The notes: generated from the letters alone by a model not told the origin. A DNA stretch of 64,000 bases from Pseudomonas rhizophila (GCF_003033885.1 NZ_CP024081.1:1767980-1831979), one strand, 5' to 3'; numbered from the stretch's first letter, positions 1-10,513 are shown. A program made the numbers and translations.

Positions 1-53
1 TCGTCGGGCTCATAACCCGAAGGTCGTCGGTTCAAATCCGGCTCCCGCAACCA
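1..53 (+). tRNA. Initiator tRNA-fMet (CAU), 3' part only
   Basis: The window opens inside a tRNA. The anticodon arm shows loop CTCATAA closed by three consecutive G:C pairs (GGG/CCC), the hallmark of initiator tRNA. A normal T arm with GGTTCAAATCC follows, and the gene ends in an encoded CCA at 51-53. The acceptor 5' half and D arm lie before the window. In E. coli the initiator gene metY likewise sits directly upstream of rimP-nusA-infB, which supports the call. Confidence 0.93.
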
Positions 54-62
54 GTTTCAGGG

Positions 63-83
63 GCCCCTTCCAAGGGGCTTTTT
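63..83 (+). terminator. Rho-independent terminator after tRNA-fMet
   Basis: GCCCCTT (63-69) can pair with AAGGGGC (72-78), followed directly by five T residues (79-83). It lies 10 nt after the tRNA CCA end, as expected for the end of the tRNA transcript or an attenuator of readthrough into rimP. Confidence 0.75.
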
Positions 84-101
84 GTTAGCTGGACACTTTA
101 T

Positions 102-154
102 AACGCCGCTGTTCAACGGCGTTTCAGGGATGGGCTATTCGCCCATTTTTTTTT
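102..154 (+). terminator. Two further hairpins, the second with a long T tract, in the rimP leader
   Basis: AACGCCG (102-108) pairs with CGGCGTT (117-123). ATGGGC (130-135) pairs with GCCCAT (141-146) and runs into nine T residues. The second hairpin is a good intrinsic terminator but ends only about 28 nt before the rimP ribosome-binding site, leaving no room for a promoter downstream. Transcripts reaching rimP must therefore read through it, which fits leader attenuation of a nusA operon. Confidence 0.7.
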
Positions 155-193
155 ATTTGCACAGCATGCACAAACATGCACGAGGGGGTTCAG

Positions 194-652
194 GTGTCGA
201 GCAAGCTAGAACAGTTGCAGGCCTTGTTGGCCCCGGTGGTCGTGGCCCTTGGCTATGAATGCTGGGGTATTGAGTTTTCGGCTCAAGGTCGCCACTCACT
301 GTTGCGCGTTTATATCGATAAGGAAGGCGGCGTATTGGTGGATGACTGCGCCATCGTCAGCCGTCAGATCAGCGGTGTATTGGATGTCGAAGATCCAATC
401 ACTTCCGAATACACCCTTGAAGTTTCCTCGCCTGGCATGGAACGCCCTCTGTTCACCCTTGAACAGTTCGCTTCGTTTGCCGGTGAACAAGTGAAGATCA
501 AGCTGCGCTCGCCCTTCGAGGGTCGACGCAACTTTCAAGGCCTTCTGCGCGGTGTAGAAGAGCAGGATGTCGTGGTGCAGGTAGAAGACCATGAGTTCCT
601 GTTGCCGATCGATATGATCGACAAGGCCAACATTATTCCCAGTTTTGACTGA
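194..652 (+). CDS. rimP: Ribosome maturation factor RimP
   Basis: This 152-residue protein assists maturation of the 30S subunit in the cytoplasm. The sequence shows the RimP layout: an N-terminal alpha/beta domain with the conserved [12 protein letters not shown] stretch near residues 80-90, then a small SH3-like C-terminal domain ending in [11 protein letters not shown] chose GTG at 194 because GAGGGGG lies just upstream, giving MSSKLEQL as in other Pseudomonas. An ATG at 176 is in frame but has no Shine-Dalgarno. It is the first gene of the rimP-nusA-infB operon. Confidence 0.96.
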   Translation: MSSKLEQLQALLAPVVVALGYECWGIEFSAQGRHSLLRVYIDKEGGVLVDDCAIVSRQISGVLDVEDPITSEYTLEVSSPGMERPLFTLEQFASFAGEQVKIKLRSPFEGRRNFQGLLRGVEEQDVVVQVEDHEFLLPIDMIDKANIIPSFD

Positions 653-711
653 TACGTGCCAGATACTGCGGATCCCGCGGATCCAATGGCTTGCGAAAGG
701 CGAGGCGTACG

Positions 712-2193
712 ATGAGCAAAGAAGTACTGCTGGTTGTTGAGTCGGTATCCAATGAAAAGGGCGTACCGGCTAACGTTATTTTTGAAGCGCTGGAGCTGGC
801 TCTGGCCACTGCTACCAAGAAGCGGTTTGAAGACGAAGTTGATTTGCGTGTGGAAATCAATCGCCACACCGGTGCCTATGAGACTTTCCGTCGCTGGACG
901 GTCGTCGAAGAAGCCGACCTAGACGATCCGGCTATCGAAACCTGGCCAAGCAAGGTTGCAGAAACGCATCCTGGCGCCAAGGTAGGTGATGTAGTCGAAG
1001 AGAAGATCGAATCCATCGAGTTCGGTCGTATTGCTGCGCAGACCGCCAAGCAGGTCATTGTGCAGAAAGTTCGCGAAGCCGAGCGTGCGCAAGTCGTCGA
1101 TGCTTATCGCGAGCGCCTGGGTGAAATCATCTCCGGCACCGTGAAGAAAGTCACCCGCGACAACGTGATTGTCGACTTGGGCAACAACGCTGAAGCGTTG
1201 CTGGCTCGTGAAGACATCATTTCTCGCGAAACTTTCCGGGTTGGCGTGCGACTGCGTGCGCTGCTCAAGGAAATCCGCACCGAGAACCGGGGCCCGCAGC
1301 TGATCCTGTCGCGTACCGCGCCGGAAATGCTGATCGAGTTGTTCCGCATCGAAGTGCCGGAAATTGCTGAAGGCCTGATCGAAGTAATGGCCGCCTCCCG
1401 TGATCCGGGTTCGCGTGCCAAGATCGCGGTCCGCTCCAAGGACAAGCGCATCGACCCGCAAGGTGCCTGCATTGGCATGCGTGGTTCGCGTGTCCAGGCC
1501 GTATCCGGCGAGTTGGGCGGCGAGCGTGTGGATATCGTCCTGTGGGACGACAACCCGGCTCAGTTCGTGATCAACGCCATGTCGCCTGCTGAAGTGGCGG
1601 CAATTATCGTCGACGAAGATGCCCATGCAATGGACATCGCCGTTGGCGCAGACAATCTCGCTCAGGCCATCGGTCGCGGTGGTCAGAACGTGCGTCTGGC
1701 TAGCCAATTGACTGGCTGGACACTGAACGTGATGACCGAATCGGACATCCAGGCTAAGCAGCAAGCTGAAACCGGCGATATCCTGCGCAACTTCATCGAA
1801 GAGCTTGAAGTCGATGAAGAACTGGCGCAGGTGCTGGTGGATGAAGGCTTTACCAGCCTGGAAGAGATTGCCTACGTACCGGTGGAGGAAATGCTCAACA
1901 TCGACGGCTTTGACGAGGACATCGTCAACGAGCTTCGCGCTCGGGCCAAGGATCGTTTGTTGACCAAAGCCATCGCTACTGAGGAAAAGCTGGCAGACGC
2001 CCATCCGGCCGAAGACCTGCTCTCGCTTGAGGGCATGGACAAGGATTTGGCGATGGAACTGGCGGTGCGCGGCGTAATTACCCGCGAAGACCTGGCCGAG
2101 CAGTCTATTGACGATCTGCTCGACATCGACGGCATTGACGATGATCGTGCCGGCAAGTTGATCATGGCCGCCCGAGCCCACTGGTTCGAGTAA
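712..2193 (+). CDS. nusA: Transcription termination/antitermination factor NusA
   Basis: NusA binds RNA polymerase and nascent RNA and modulates pausing, termination and antitermination. The 493-residue product has the full proteobacterial layout: an N-terminal RNAP-binding domain (about 1-130), an S1 domain (about 135-200, around [11 protein letters not shown]), two KH domains (about 230-345, with [12 protein letters not shown] and [12 protein letters not shown]), and two C-terminal acidic repeats (about 360-490, each with an LL..D/EG.D pattern). The start [10 protein letters not shown] at 712 matches family length; an in-frame ATG at 691 would add seven atypical residues. It lies between rimP and infB. 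Confidence 0.98.
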   Translation: MSKEVLLVVESVSNEKGVPANVIFEALELALATATKKRFEDEVDLRVEINRHTGAYETFRRWTVVEEADLDDPAIETWPSKVAETHPGAKVGDVVEEKIESIEFGRIAAQTAKQVIVQKVREAERAQVVDAYRERLGEIISGTVKKVTRDNVIVDLGNNAEALLAREDIISRETFRVGVRLRALLKEIRTENRGPQLILSRTAPEMLIELFRIEVPEIAEGLIEVMAASRDPGSRAKIAVRSKDKRIDPQGACIGMRGSRVQAVSGELGGERVDIVLWDDNPAQFVINAMSPAEVAAIIVDEDAHAMDIAVGADNLAQAIGRGGQNVRLASQLTGWTLNVMTESDIQAKQQAETGDILRNFIEELEVDEELAQVLVDEGFTSLEEIAYVPVEEMLNIDGFDEDIVNELRARAKDRLLTKAIATEEKLADAHPAEDLLSLEGMDKDLAMELAVRGVITREDLAEQSIDDLLDIDGIDDDRAGKLIMAARAHWFE

Positions 2194-2220
2194 TTAGGCG
2201 CGGCCTGAGGAGAGAAGTGC

Positions 2221-4743
2221 ATGACGCAAGTCACGGTGAAACAACTGGCCGATGAGGTCAAAACACCGGTAGAGCGCCTGTTGCAGCAGATGCGTGAGGC
2301 AGGTCTGCCGCACACCGCCGCCGAGGAACATGTGACCGACAGTGAGAAGCAGTCCCTGCTGACTCACTTGAAGAGCAGTCACAAGGCGAAAGTGGAAGAA
2401 CCGCGCAAGATCACTCTGCAGCGTAAAACCACCAGCACCCTGCGTGTTGCCGGTAGCAAAAGCATCAGCGTTGAAGTACGCAAGAAGAAAGTCTTCGTAC
2501 AGCGCAGCCCGGAAGAAATCGAAGCCGAGCGCAAACGCGAACTGGAAGAACGTCGCGCAGTAGAAAATGCTGCACGTCAGAAGGCTGAAGAAGAAGCCAA
2601 GCGTCGCGCCGAAGAAGAAGCGCGTCGCCAGCCTGCTGCTGCGCAATCCGCTCCGGCCGAAGCCGTTGCGGCTCCAGCCCCGGCAGCCGAGCCTGTGCGT
2701 GAAAGCGCGCCGGTCCCGGCACCCGCTCCAGCACCTGCGGCCGATACCCGCAAGCGCGACGAACAGCGTCGTCCGGACAAACCACGTGCCGACGACAACC
2801 GTCGGGGCAGTGGCGATGGCGAGCGCAAAAACGCTCCTCATCGTGCTTCGGTCAAGGAAAAGGCGCCAGCGCCACGCGTTGCGCCACGTACCACCGACGA
2901 AGAAAGCGATGGCTTCCGTCGTGGCGGTCGCGGCAAGGCCAAGCTGAAGAAACGCAACGCCCACGGTTTCCAGAGCCCTACCGGCCCTGTCGTGCGTGAA
3001 GTGAAAATCGGCGAGACCATCACTGTGGGCGATCTGGCCCAGCAGATGTCGGTCAAGGCTGCTGAAATCATCAAGTTCATGTTCAAGCTGGGTACGCCGG
3101 CCACCATCAACCAGGTACTGGATCAGGAAACTGCCCAACTGGTTGCTGAAGAGCTGGGCCACAAAGTGACCCTGGTCAGCGACACTGCCCTGGAAGATTC
3201 CCTGGCCGAGTCCCTGAAGTTTGAAGGCGAGGCGGTTTCCCGTGCTCCGGTCGTGACCGTAATGGGCCACGTTGACCACGGTAAAACCTCCCTGCTCGAC
3301 TATATCCGTCGTGCGAAGGTTGCGGCAGGCGAGGCGGGTGGTATCACCCAGCACATCGGCGCCTACCACGTTGAAACCGACCGCGGCATGGTGACGTTCC
3401 TCGACACCCCGGGTCACGCTGCGTTTACCGCAATGCGTGCCCGTGGTGCCAAAGCGACCGACATCGTGATCCTGGTGGTCGCAGCGGACGACGGCGTGAT
3501 GCCACAAACCATCGAAGCCGTTCAGCATGCCAAGGCAGCTGGCGTCCCTCTGGTGGTTGCGGTGAACAAGATCGACAAGCCGGGCGCCGATCTCGATCGC
3601 ATCCGTAGCGAACTGTCGGTTCACGGCGTGACTTCCGAAGAGTGGGGTGGCGACACTCCATTCGTACCGGTCTCCGCGAAGATGGGTACCGGCGTTGACG
3701 AGCTGCTCGAAGCCGTTCTGTTGCAAGCCGAGGTTCTGGAACTGACCGCTACACCTTCGGCTCCTGGCCGTGGCGTGGTCGTCGAATCGCGTCTCGACAA
3801 GGGCCGTGGCCCGGTTGCGACCGTTCTGGTTCAAGACGGTACCCTGCGCCAGGGCGACATGGTGCTGGTCGGTTCGAACTATGGCCGCGTGCGCGCCATG
3901 CTCGACGAGAACGGCAAGCCCATCAAGGAAGCAGGTCCTGCTATCCCGGTCGAGATCCTCGGCCTGGACGGCACTCCGGACGCTGGCGACGAGATGAGCG
4001 TTGTGGCTGACGAGAAGAAAGCCCGTGAAGTGGCTCTGTTCCGTCAAGGCAAGTTCCGCGAAGTCAAACTGGCTCGTGCTCACGCCGGCAAGCTGGAAAA
4101 CATCTTCGAGAACATGGGCCAGGAAGAGAAGAAGACGCTCAACATCGTCCTCAAATCCGACGTCCGTGGATCGCTGGAAGCGTTGAACGGTGCCTTGAAT
4201 GGCCTGGGTAACGACGAAGTGCAAGTGCGCGTGGTCGGTGGCGGTGTCGGTGGTATCACCGAATCCGACGCCAACCTGGCACTGGCCTCCAACGCTGTAC
4301 TGTTTGGCTTCAACGTGCGTGCCGATGCCGGCGCTCGCAAGATCGTCGAGCAGGAAGGTCTGGATATGCGTTACTACAACGTGATCTACGACATCATCGA
4401 AGACGTCAAGAAAGCCCTGACCGGTATGTTGGGCAGCGATGTTCGCGAGAACATCCTGGGTACCGCTGAAGTGCGTGACGTGTTCCGTTCGCCGAAGTTT
4501 GGCGCGATCGCCGGTTGCATGGTGATCGAAGGTGTCGTTCACCGTAACCGTCCAATCCGTGTACTGCGTGAAGACATCGTTATCTTCGAAGGCGAGCTGG
4601 AATCCCTGCGCCGCTTCAAGGATGACGCTTCGGAAGTCCGCGCTGGCATGGAATGCGGTATTGGCGTCAAGAGCTACAACGACGTCAAGGTCGGCGACAA
4701 GATCGAAGTCTTCGAGAAGGTCCAGGTTGCTCGCAGCCTCTGA
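2221..4743 (+). CDS. infB: Translation initiation factor IF-2
   Basis: IF-2 is the GTPase that brings initiator tRNA to the 30S subunit and promotes subunit joining. The 840-residue protein has an N-terminal IF2_N domain (1-55), a charged and Ala/Pro-rich linker (about 95-240), a second IF2_N-like domain (about 255-310), then the G domain with GHVDHGKT at 349-356, DTPGHAAF, and NKID at 449-452. Domains II-IV and the C-terminal tRNA-binding barrel follow. It starts 27 nt after the nusA stop behind GAGGAGAG. A long open frame on the opposite strand is only a codon-bias shadow. Confidence 0.98.
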   Translation: MTQVTVKQLADEVKTPVERLLQQMREAGLPHTAAEEHVTDSEKQSLLTHLKSSHKAKVEEPRKITLQRKTTSTLRVAGSKSISVEVRKKKVFVQRSPEEIEAERKRELEERRAVENAARQKAEEEAKRRAEEEARRQPAAAQSAPAEAVAAPAPAAEPVRESAPVPAPAPAPAADTRKRDEQRRPDKPRADDNRRGSGDGERKNAPHRASVKEKAPAPRVAPRTTDEESDGFRRGGRGKAKLKKRNAHGFQSPTGPVVREVKIGETITVGDLAQQMSVKAAEIIKFMFKLGTPATINQVLDQETAQLVAEELGHKVTLVSDTALEDSLAESLKFEGEAVSRAPVVTVMGHVDHGKTSLLDYIRRAKVAAGEAGGITQHIGAYHVETDRGMVTFLDTPGHAAFTAMRARGAKATDIVILVVAADDGVMPQTIEAVQHAKAAGVPLVVAVNKIDKPGADLDRIRSELSVHGVTSEEWGGDTPFVPVSAKMGTGVDELLEAVLLQAEVLELTATPSAPGRGVVVESRLDKGRGPVATVLVQDGTLRQGDMVLVGSNYGRVRAMLDENGKPIKEAGPAIPVEILGLDGTPDAGDEMSVVADEKKAREVALFRQGKFREVKLARAHAGKLENIFENMGQEEKKTLNIVLKSDVRGSLEALNGALNGLGNDEVQVRVVGGGVGGITESDANLALASNAVLFGFNVRADAGARKIVEQEGLDMRYYNVIYDIIEDVKKALTGMLGSDVRENILGTAEVRDVFRSPKFGAIAGCMVIEGVVHRNRPIRVLREDIVIFEGELESLRRFKDDASEVRAGMECGIGVKSYNDVKVGDKIEVFEKVQVARSL

Positions 4744-4814
4744 CTCGCGTACTTCAAGAGCCGCACCGGGCAGTCGCATGAACATGCGCTGCCTCTCAGG
4801 CGGACTCTAAACGC

Positions 4815-4848
4815 AACGCCCGGTCTGGCTTTTGTCAGGCCGGGCGTT
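4815..4848 (+). terminator. Stem-loop between infB and rbfA
   Basis: AACGCCCGG (4815-4823) is perfectly complementary to CCGGGCGTT (4840-4848), with further inner pairing. The T tract after it is weak (TTTGCCGCTTT). It could be a leaky terminator or a processing hairpin inside the operon, since rbfA follows in the same direction. Confidence 0.5.
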
Positions 4849-4902
4849 TGCCGCTTTCAGACCTCACGGGTTTGACCGTGGGGCAGTAACAGGTAACAAG
4901 AC

Positions 4903-5304
4903 ATGGCAAAAGAATATAGCCGTACCCAACGAATCGGCGATCAGATGCAGCGCGAGCTGGCCCAACTGATCCGTCGCGAAGTCAAAGACCCGCGCGTCGG
5001 CCTGGTCACCATTACCGCAGTGGAAGTCAGCCGTGACGTCGGTCATGCAAAGATTTTCATCACCGTGATGGGGCAGGACAGCGCCGAAGAAATCGCCCAA
5101 AGCATCAAGGTGCTCAACTCGGCTGCCGGTTTCCTGCGGATGCAGTTGGCCCGGGAGATGAAGCTGCGCAGCGTTCCACAGTTGCACTTCCACTACGACG
5201 AAAGCGTCGTGCGGGGCGCGCACCTGTCGGCCCTGATCGAGCGCGCCGTGGCTGAAGACAGTCAGCACCCGGTTGCGGCTGAACCCGAAGACACCAAGGA
5301 GTAA
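4903..5304 (+). CDS. rbfA: 30S ribosome-binding factor RbfA
   Basis: RbfA is a small KH-fold protein that binds immature 30S subunits and assists 16S rRNA 5' end maturation and cold adaptation. The 133 residues have the typical start ([18 protein letters not shown]), the [15 protein letters not shown] segment, and the C-terminal LHFHYDESV motif. Its TAA stop (5302-5304) abuts the truB start, so the two are almost certainly translationally coupled. Confidence 0.97.
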   Translation: MAKEYSRTQRIGDQMQRELAQLIRREVKDPRVGLVTITAVEVSRDVGHAKIFITVMGQDSAEEIAQSIKVLNSAAGFLRMQLAREMKLRSVPQLHFHYDESVVRGAHLSALIERAVAEDSQHPVAAEPEDTKE

Positions 5305-5307
5305 ATG

Positions 5308-6225
5308 GTGGCTCAGGTCAAACGTATCCGCCGTAACGTCAGCGGCATCATCCTGCTCGACAAACCGCTGGGGTTCACCTCCAACGCGGCGTTGCAGAAG
5401 GTTCGCTGGCTGCTCAATGCCGAGAAAGCCGGGCACACCGGCAGCCTTGATCCGCTGGCTACCGGCGTGTTGCCACTGTGTTTTGGCGAGGCGACCAAGT
5501 TCTCTCAGTATTTGCTCGATTCGGACAAGGGTTACGAAACCCTGGCGCAACTGGGCAAGACCACCACCACGGCGGACGCCGAAGGTGAGGTGTTGCTGGA
5601 GCGGCCGGTGACCGTTGGTCAGGCTGATATCGAGGCTGTGTTGCCGGGTTTTCGCGGACAAATCAGCCAGATACCGCCGATGTACTCTGCTCTCAAGCGT
5701 GATGGCCAGCCGTTATACAAACTGGCCCGTGCAGGCGAAGTAGTGGAGCGTGAACCGCGTTCTGTTACTATTGCGCGCTTGGAATTGCTGGCCTTTGACG
5801 GTAATACTGCGCGGCTGGCAGTCGATTGCAGCAAGGGCACCTATATCCGCACCCTAGTGGAGGATATCGGTGAAAAGCTCGGCTGTGGTGCGTACGTGGC
5901 CGAACTGCGACGGACCCAGGCCGGACCTTTCACGCTGGCCCAGACGGTCACGCTGGAAGAGCTCGAAGCGGTACATGCCGAAGGCGGCAACGAAGCGGTT
6001 GACCGTTTCCTGATGCCATCGGACAGCGGCCTGCTGGACTGGCCGCTGTTGCAGTTCTCCGAGCACAGCGCGTTCTACTGGCTCAACGGCCAACCGGTAC
6101 GTGCTCCGGATGCACCGAAGTTCGGCATGGTACGGGTACAGGATCACAATGGCCGCTTCATCGGTATCGGTGAAGTGAGCGAAGACGGGCGCATTGCGCC
6201 GCGTCGACTGATTCGGTCGGAATGA
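5308..6225 (+). CDS. truB: tRNA pseudouridine(55) synthase TruB
   Basis: TruB makes pseudouridine 55 in the T loop of tRNAs. The 305-residue protein carries the catalytic motif [12 protein letters not shown] (catalytic Asp in SLD) near residue 50, the YKGYE-like segment [14 protein letters not shown], and a C-terminal PUA-like domain. Both ATG at 5305 and GTG at 5308 are possible. The AGGAG at the end of rbfA (5296-5300) is only about 4 nt from ATG but 7 from GTG, so I prefer GTG (MAQVKRIRR). Confidence 0.95.
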   Translation: MAQVKRIRRNVSGIILLDKPLGFTSNAALQKVRWLLNAEKAGHTGSLDPLATGVLPLCFGEATKFSQYLLDSDKGYETLAQLGKTTTTADAEGEVLLERPVTVGQADIEAVLPGFRGQISQIPPMYSALKRDGQPLYKLARAGEVVEREPRSVTIARLELLAFDGNTARLAVDCSKGTYIRTLVEDIGEKLGCGAYVAELRRTQAGPFTLAQTVTLEELEAVHAEGGNEAVDRFLMPSDSGLLDWPLLQFSEHSAFYWLNGQPVRAPDAPKFGMVRVQDHNGRFIGIGEVSEDGRIAPRRLIRSE

Positions 6226-6367
6226 CCGGAACCAGCCTGTGTAACAGCAGGTTGGCGAGTGTGGCTGTTAACAGGCACGGTCACTACTCATTTATAGATA
6301 CAGGGATTTGTCCCTGGCCTGTTGGTACGGTTTCCTTGGGAACGGTACCTTACAAGAGGAAAGCCAC

Positions 6368-6637
6368 ATGGCACTCAGCGTTGAAGAAAAAGCTCAGATC
6401 GTGACCGACTACCAGCAAGCTGTTGGTGATACTGGTTCGCCAGAAGTGCAAGTTGCACTGCTGACCGCCAACATCAACAAACTGCAGGGTCACTTCAAGG
6501 CCAACGGTAAAGATCACCACTCCCGTCGTGGTCTGATCCGCATGGTAAACCAGCGTCGTAAGCTGCTGGATTACCTCAAGGGTAAGGACGTAAGTCGTTA
6601 CAGCACCTTGATCGGTCGCCTGGGTCTGCGTCGCTAA
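6368..6637 (+). CDS. rpsO: 30S ribosomal protein S15
   Basis: S15 is a primary 16S rRNA-binding protein of the 30S platform. The 89-residue product starts [11 protein letters not shown] and contains the conserved [17 protein letters not shown] and [23 protein letters not shown] blocks, ending in [17 protein letters not shown] at 6368 is preceded by AAGAGGAAAG. The 142-bp gap after truB probably contains its own promoter. The pnp gene follows, an arrangement conserved in gammaproteobacteria. Confidence 0.98.
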   Translation: MALSVEEKAQIVTDYQQAVGDTGSPEVQVALLTANINKLQGHFKANGKDHHSRRGLIRMVNQRRKLLDYLKGKDVSRYSTLIGRLGLRR

Positions 6638-6652
6638 TCAGCGATTGCGCTA

Positions 6653-6723
6653 TGAGGTTGGTTGTCTGCCTGTTGCCTGCGTTTTGCGCCGGCAGCCGGC
6701 AGGCTCCCAGCCTCAAGTTTTAT
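6653..6723 (+). terminator. Long hairpin between rpsO and pnp (attenuator or RNase III site)
   Basis: TGAGGTTGG (6653-6661) pairs with CCAGCCTCA (6707-6715) with one G-T wobble. Partly complementary GC-rich arms lie inside, and AGTTTTATC follows. The position matches the rpsO-pnp intercistronic element, which in E. coli contains a terminator for rpsO and an RNase III site controlling pnp. Confidence 0.55.
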
Positions 6724-6812
6724 CTGGACAGTCGTTGGGCCGATTCCCCGCACTGCCCAAGAATTTCGCAAGAAGACAAGTTCCCCAAGAGCCACAAAGA
6801 AGGTAGGACACC

Positions 6813-8918
6813 GTGAACCCGGTAATCAAAAAATTCCAGTTCGGTCAGTCGACCGTTACCCTCGAGACTGGCCGTATCGCCCGTCAGGCCTCCGGCGCAG
6901 TGCTGGTCACCGTTGACGACGACGTCAGCGTATTGGTGACCGTTGTCGGTGCCAAGCAAGCCGATCCAGGCAAGGGCTTCTTCCCTCTGTCTGTCCACTA
7001 CCAGGAAAAGACTTACGCTGCCGGTAAGATCCCTGGCGGTTTCTTCAAGCGCGAAGGCCGTCCTTCCGAGAAGGAAACCCTGACTTCCCGACTGATCGAC
7101 CGTCCGATCCGTCCGCTGTTCCCAGAAGGCTTCATGAACGAAGTGCAGGTTGTCTGCACCGTCGTTTCCACCAGCAAGAAGACTGATCCGGACATCGCTG
7201 CGATGATCGGTACTTCGGCCGCGCTGGCGATCTCCGGCATTCCTTTCGATGGTCCGATCGGCGCTGCCCGCGTTGCGTTCCACGAAAGCACCGGCTACCT
7301 GCTGAACCCGACCTACGAGCAACTGAAAGCTTCGAGCCTGGACATGGTCGTGGCCGGTACTTCCGAAGCCGTGCTGATGGTTGAATCCGAAGCCAAAGAG
7401 CTGACCGAAGACCAGATGCTGGGCGCTGTACTGTTCGCCCACGACGAGTTCCAGGTGGTGATCAACGCCGTCAAGGAACTGGCCGCCGAAGCCGCCAAGC
7501 CAACCTGGACCTGGGCTCCGCAAGCCGAAGCCACCGAGCTGCTGGGCGCGATCCGTGCCGAGTTCGGCGAAGCGATCTCCCAGGCTTACACCATCACCGT
7601 CAAGGCCGACCGTTATGCGCGCCTGGGCGAGCTGAAAGACCAGGTGGTTGCCAAGCTGTCCGGTGAAGAAGGCCAGCCGACTGCCGCTGAAGTCAAAGCC
7701 GCTTTCGGTGAAATCGAATACCGCACCGTTCGCGAAAACATCGTCAACGGCAAGCCACGTATCGACGGTCGCGACACTCGCACCGTACGTCCGCTGAACA
7801 TTGAAGTCGGCGTTCTGCCAAAGACCCACGGTTCGGCGCTGTTCACCCGTGGCGAAACCCAGGCCCTGGTCGTTGCAACACTGGGCACCGCCCGTGACGC
7901 GCAACTGCTGGACACCCTGGAAGGCGAGAAAAAAGACCCGTTCATGCTGCACTACAACTTCCCTCCGTTCTCGGTGGGCGAGTGTGGTCGCATGGGTGGC
8001 GCCGGTCGTCGCGAAATCGGTCACGGCCGTCTGGCCCGTCGTTCGGTCCAGGCCATGCTGCCAGCCGCTGACGTGTTCCCGTACACCATTCGCGTGGTAT
8101 CGGAAATCACCGAGTCCAACGGTTCGAGCTCCATGGCTTCGGTCTGCGGCGCTTCCCTGGCCCTGATGGACGCCGGTGTGCCGATGAAGGCTCCGGTTGC
8201 CGGTATCGCCATGGGTCTGGTGAAAGAAGGCGAGAAGTTCGCCGTCCTGACCGACATCCTGGGTGACGAAGACCACCTGGGCGACATGGACTTCAAAGTG
8301 GCCGGTACCGCCAAAGGCGTGACCGCACTGCAGATGGACATCAAGATCAAGGGCATCACCGAAGAGATCATGGAAATCGCCCTGGGCCAAGCCCTGGAAG
8401 CGCGCCTGAACATCCTGGGCCAGATGAACCAGATCATTGGTCAGTCGCGTACCGAGTTGTCGGAAAACGCTCCGACAATGATCGCGATGAAAATCGACAC
8501 CGACAAAATCCGTGATGTCATCGGTAAAGGCGGCGCGACCATCCGTGCGATCTGTGAAGAAACCAAGGCTTCGATCGACATCGAAGACGACGGCTCGATC
8601 AAGATCTTCGGCGAAACCAAGGAAGCGGCAGAAGCAGCACGTCAGCGCGTCCTGGGCATCACCGCAGAAGCCGAGATCGGCAAGATCTACGTGGGCAAGG
8701 TTGAGCGTATCGTCGACTTCGGCGCGTTCGTCAACATCCTGCCGGGCAAGGACGGTCTGGTTCACATCTCCATGCTGAGCGATGCTCGCGTCGAGAAAGT
8801 GACCGACATCCTCAAAGAAGGTCAGGAAGTGGAAGTGCTGGTACTGGACGTGGACAACCGCGGTCGTATCAAGCTGTCCATCAAGGACGTAGCGGCAGCC
8901 AAGGCGTCGGGCGTTTAA
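6813..8918 (+). CDS. pnp: Polyribonucleotide nucleotidyltransferase (PNPase)
   Basis: PNPase degrades RNA 3' to 5' by phosphorolysis and can add tails; it is part of the RNA degradosome. The 701-residue protein has two RNase PH-like domains (about 1-220 and 310-540) joined by a helical linker. A KH domain with [11 protein letters not shown] lies near residue 570, and an S1 domain (about 620-690, [21 protein letters not shown]) follows. The start is GTG at 6813 with AAGGTAGGA upstream. A strong terminator follows. Confidence 0.98.
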   Translation: MNPVIKKFQFGQSTVTLETGRIARQASGAVLVTVDDDVSVLVTVVGAKQADPGKGFFPLSVHYQEKTYAAGKIPGGFFKREGRPSEKETLTSRLIDRPIRPLFPEGFMNEVQVVCTVVSTSKKTDPDIAAMIGTSAALAISGIPFDGPIGAARVAFHESTGYLLNPTYEQLKASSLDMVVAGTSEAVLMVESEAKELTEDQMLGAVLFAHDEFQVVINAVKELAAEAAKPTWTWAPQAEATELLGAIRAEFGEAISQAYTITVKADRYARLGELKDQVVAKLSGEEGQPTAAEVKAAFGEIEYRTVRENIVNGKPRIDGRDTRTVRPLNIEVGVLPKTHGSALFTRGETQALVVATLGTARDAQLLDTLEGEKKDPFMLHYNFPPFSVGECGRMGGAGRREIGHGRLARRSVQAMLPAADVFPYTIRVVSEITESNGSSSMASVCGASLALMDAGVPMKAPVAGIAMGLVKEGEKFAVLTDILGDEDHLGDMDFKVAGTAKGVTALQMDIKIKGITEEIMEIALGQALEARLNILGQMNQIIGQSRTELSENAPTMIAMKIDTDKIRDVIGKGGATIRAICEETKASIDIEDDGSIKIFGETKEAAEAARQRVLGITAEAEIGKIYVGKVERIVDFGAFVNILPGKDGLVHISMLSDARVEKVTDILKEGQEVEVLVLDVDNRGRIKLSIKDVAAAKASGV

Positions 8919-8943
8919 TCACCCCCTCGCTTAGCCGCTGAAC

Positions 8944-8976
8944 AAGCAAACGCCCCGACTGGTTCGGGGCGTTTTG
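8944..8976 (+). terminator. Rho-independent terminator of pnp
   Basis: AAACGCCCCGA (8948-8958) pairs with TTCGGGGCGTTTT (8963-8974 region), a GC-rich stem with a 4-nt loop and a short T run. It ends the rpsO-pnp transcript. Confidence 0.85.
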
Positions 8977-9043
8977 CTGTGTGCGGGAAATCACCGTGTC
9001 GCAGGTTGCCTGGCCATAAGCTCAGTGCTAGGTTTAGCCCACC

Positions 9044-9119
9044 GCCCGTGTAGCTCAGCCGGTAGAGCAGCGCACTCGTAACGCGAAGGTCGCAGGTTCG
9101 ATTCCTGTCTCGGGCACCA
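9044..9119 (+). tRNA. tRNA-Thr (CGU)
   Basis: This is a 76-nt tRNA with encoded CCA. The acceptor is GCCCGTG/CTCGGGC, the D arm GCTC/GAGC, the anticodon loop CTCGTAA (anticodon CGT) and the T arm GCAGG TTCGATT CCTGT. Non-canonical oppositions are visible at 6:67 (T-T), 27:43 (G-A) and 31:39 (A-C). The 27:43 G-A is also present in my memory of E. coli tRNA-Thr(CGU). The gene stands alone after the pnp terminator. Confidence 0.93.
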
Positions 9120-9320
9120 GGTTCTTCTCACTTGCGGTTGTTGCACAGGCTTGTGTCTCTGTTAGGATTCCCCTGTCCCAAAAAGCACACACATTTGTTT
9201 TCAGATGATCCCCGAATGGTTCTGAAGGCCAGATAAACCGGGCTTCACACGGTTTTTTGCGTCAGAGAGATCCTTGATGATCCAGATCCATCTTCCATTC
9301 CCCAGATCAACGAGAACGCC

Positions 9321-9626
9321 ATGACTGCTAAAGCATTGACCCAGGAAGCCAGACACGAAGAAGCACTGAAGAAGTACGTGCTGGATGCGCCCCAGTTGCT
9401 CGAAGAGATCAAGGACCTGAGCGCCGACGATCAAAAAGACCAGATCCAGTGGGCGTTCGAGGATGAGGCCGAAGCCCAGGGATTACAGCCTTGGGAGTTG
9501 ACGCTCAAGTACACCAGCACACCTGAAGAGTTCGAGGAACAGCGCCTTGCCTTGCACAAGGAAGCGGCCGAGGTACTGGGTGTGGAATGGGATGAATACT
9601 GCGAGATGAATAATCTGGTGGTCTGA
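9321..9626 (+). CDS. Small acidic DUF6388-like protein
   Basis: The 101-residue protein is highly acidic and predicted helical, with no signal peptide or membrane segment. The central stretch DQIQWAFEDEAEAQGLQPWE resembles the Pseudomonas family I remember as DUF6388; its function is unknown. ATG at 9321 follows AACGAGAACGCC, a modest ribosome-binding site. It is monocistronic, between tRNA-Thr and a terminator shared with convergent nadC. Confidence 0.8.
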   Translation: MTAKALTQEARHEEALKKYVLDAPQLLEEIKDLSADDQKDQIQWAFEDEAEAQGLQPWELTLKYTSTPEEFEEQRLALHKEAAEVLGVEWDEYCEMNNLVV

Positions 9627-9627
9627 T

Positions 9628-9660
9628 AAAAACGCCAGCCTTTTGAGGCTGGCGTTTTTT
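9628..9660. terminator. Bidirectional terminator between the DUF6388-like gene and nadC
   Basis: AAAAACGCCAGCC (9628-9640) pairs with GGCTGGCGTTTTTT (9647-9660) around a 6-nt loop. A run on one side and T run on the other let it work for both convergent genes. Confidence 0.9.
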
Positions 9661-9664
9661 GTTG

Positions 9665-10513
9665 TCAGAGACTGAGCCGCATCGACAGGTCCACCGCTTT
9701 CACATCCTTGGTCATTGCCCCGATCGAGATGTAGTCCACCCCGGTCTCGGCAATCGGGCGCAACGTGCTTTCGTTGATCCCGCCGCTGGCCTCCAGCTTC
9801 GCCTTGCCGCCGTTCAGGCGTACGGCTTCGCGCATGTCATCCAGGCTCAGTTCGTCGAGCATGATGATGTCGGCATTGGCCGCCAGCGCTTCTTTCAATT
9901 CTGTCAGGCTTTCCACTTCGATTTCCACCGGTTTGCCCGGTGCGATCTTGTGGGCGGCGGCAATGGCCTGGGCGATGCCGCCGCAGGCTGCGATGTGGTT
10001 TTCCTTGATCAGGAAGGCATCGTAGAGGCCGATGCGGTGGTTATGGCAACCGCCACAGGTGACGGCGTACTTCTGGGCCAAGCGCAGCCCTGGGAGGGTT
10101 TTGCGAGTGTCCAGCAGCTTGACCTGGGTGTCGGCCACAAAGTCGGCCAAGTAGCGGGCTCGGGTGGCCACGCCAGAAAGCATCTGCAGAAAGTTCAGCG
10201 CGCTGCGTTCGCCGGTCAGCAGCGAGCGGGCCGGGCCTTCGAGGTGGAACAGCGCCTGGTCGGGGCTTGCCCGGTCGCCATCGCGTACTTGCCAATGCAC
10301 GGCGACGCGCGGATCCAGTTGCCGGAACACGGCATCGACCCAGGCCGTGCCGCTGATGACTGCGGCTTCCCGGGTAATGATGGTGGCTTTGGCCAGGCGT
10401 TCGGCGGGGATCAGTTGCGCGGTGATGTCGCCGCTGCCGATGTCTTCGAGCAACGCGCGGCGCACGTTGGCCTCGATTTCGGCGGTCAGATCGGCGAGAC
10501 GTAGATTCGGCAT
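9665..10513 (-). CDS. nadC: Nicotinate-nucleotide pyrophosphorylase (carboxylating)
   Basis: NadC (quinolinate phosphoribosyltransferase) converts quinolinate and PRPP to nicotinate mononucleotide in de novo NAD synthesis. The 282-residue protein has the N-terminal [14 protein letters not shown] segment, the [12 protein letters not shown] substrate motif, [20 protein letters not shown], the EIEVE strand and the C-terminal LEASGGI and [11 protein letters not shown] motifs. ATG at 10513 gives the usual MPNLRLADL start; upstream in-frame codons are in the promoter region. The gene is convergent with its right neighbour across a shared terminator. Confidence 0.97.
   Translation of the reverse strand: MPNLRLADLTAEIEANVRRALLEDIGSGDITAQLIPAERLAKATIITREAAVISGTAWVDAVFRQLDPRVAVHWQVRDGDRASPDQALFHLEGPARSLLTGERSALNFLQMLSGVATRARYLADFVADTQVKLLDTRKTLPGLRLAQKYAVTCGGCHNHRIGLYDAFLIKENHIAACGGIAQAIAAAHKIAPGKPVEIEVESLTELKEALAANADIIMLDELSLDDMREAVRLNGGKAKLEASGGINESTLRPIAETGVDYISIGAMTKDVKAVDLSMRLSL

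Noticed and set aside
2194-4785. Very long open frame opposite infB (and similar ones opposite nusA, pnp, fruB and fruA)
   Set aside because: They mirror highly GC-biased real genes, have low-complexity compositions without known domains, and lack ribosome-binding sites. They are shadows of codon bias.
9044-9119. Genomic island attachment site at tRNA-Thr
   Set aside because: No integrase gene and no second copy of the tRNA 3' end was seen; the following genes are ordinary for Pseudomonas.
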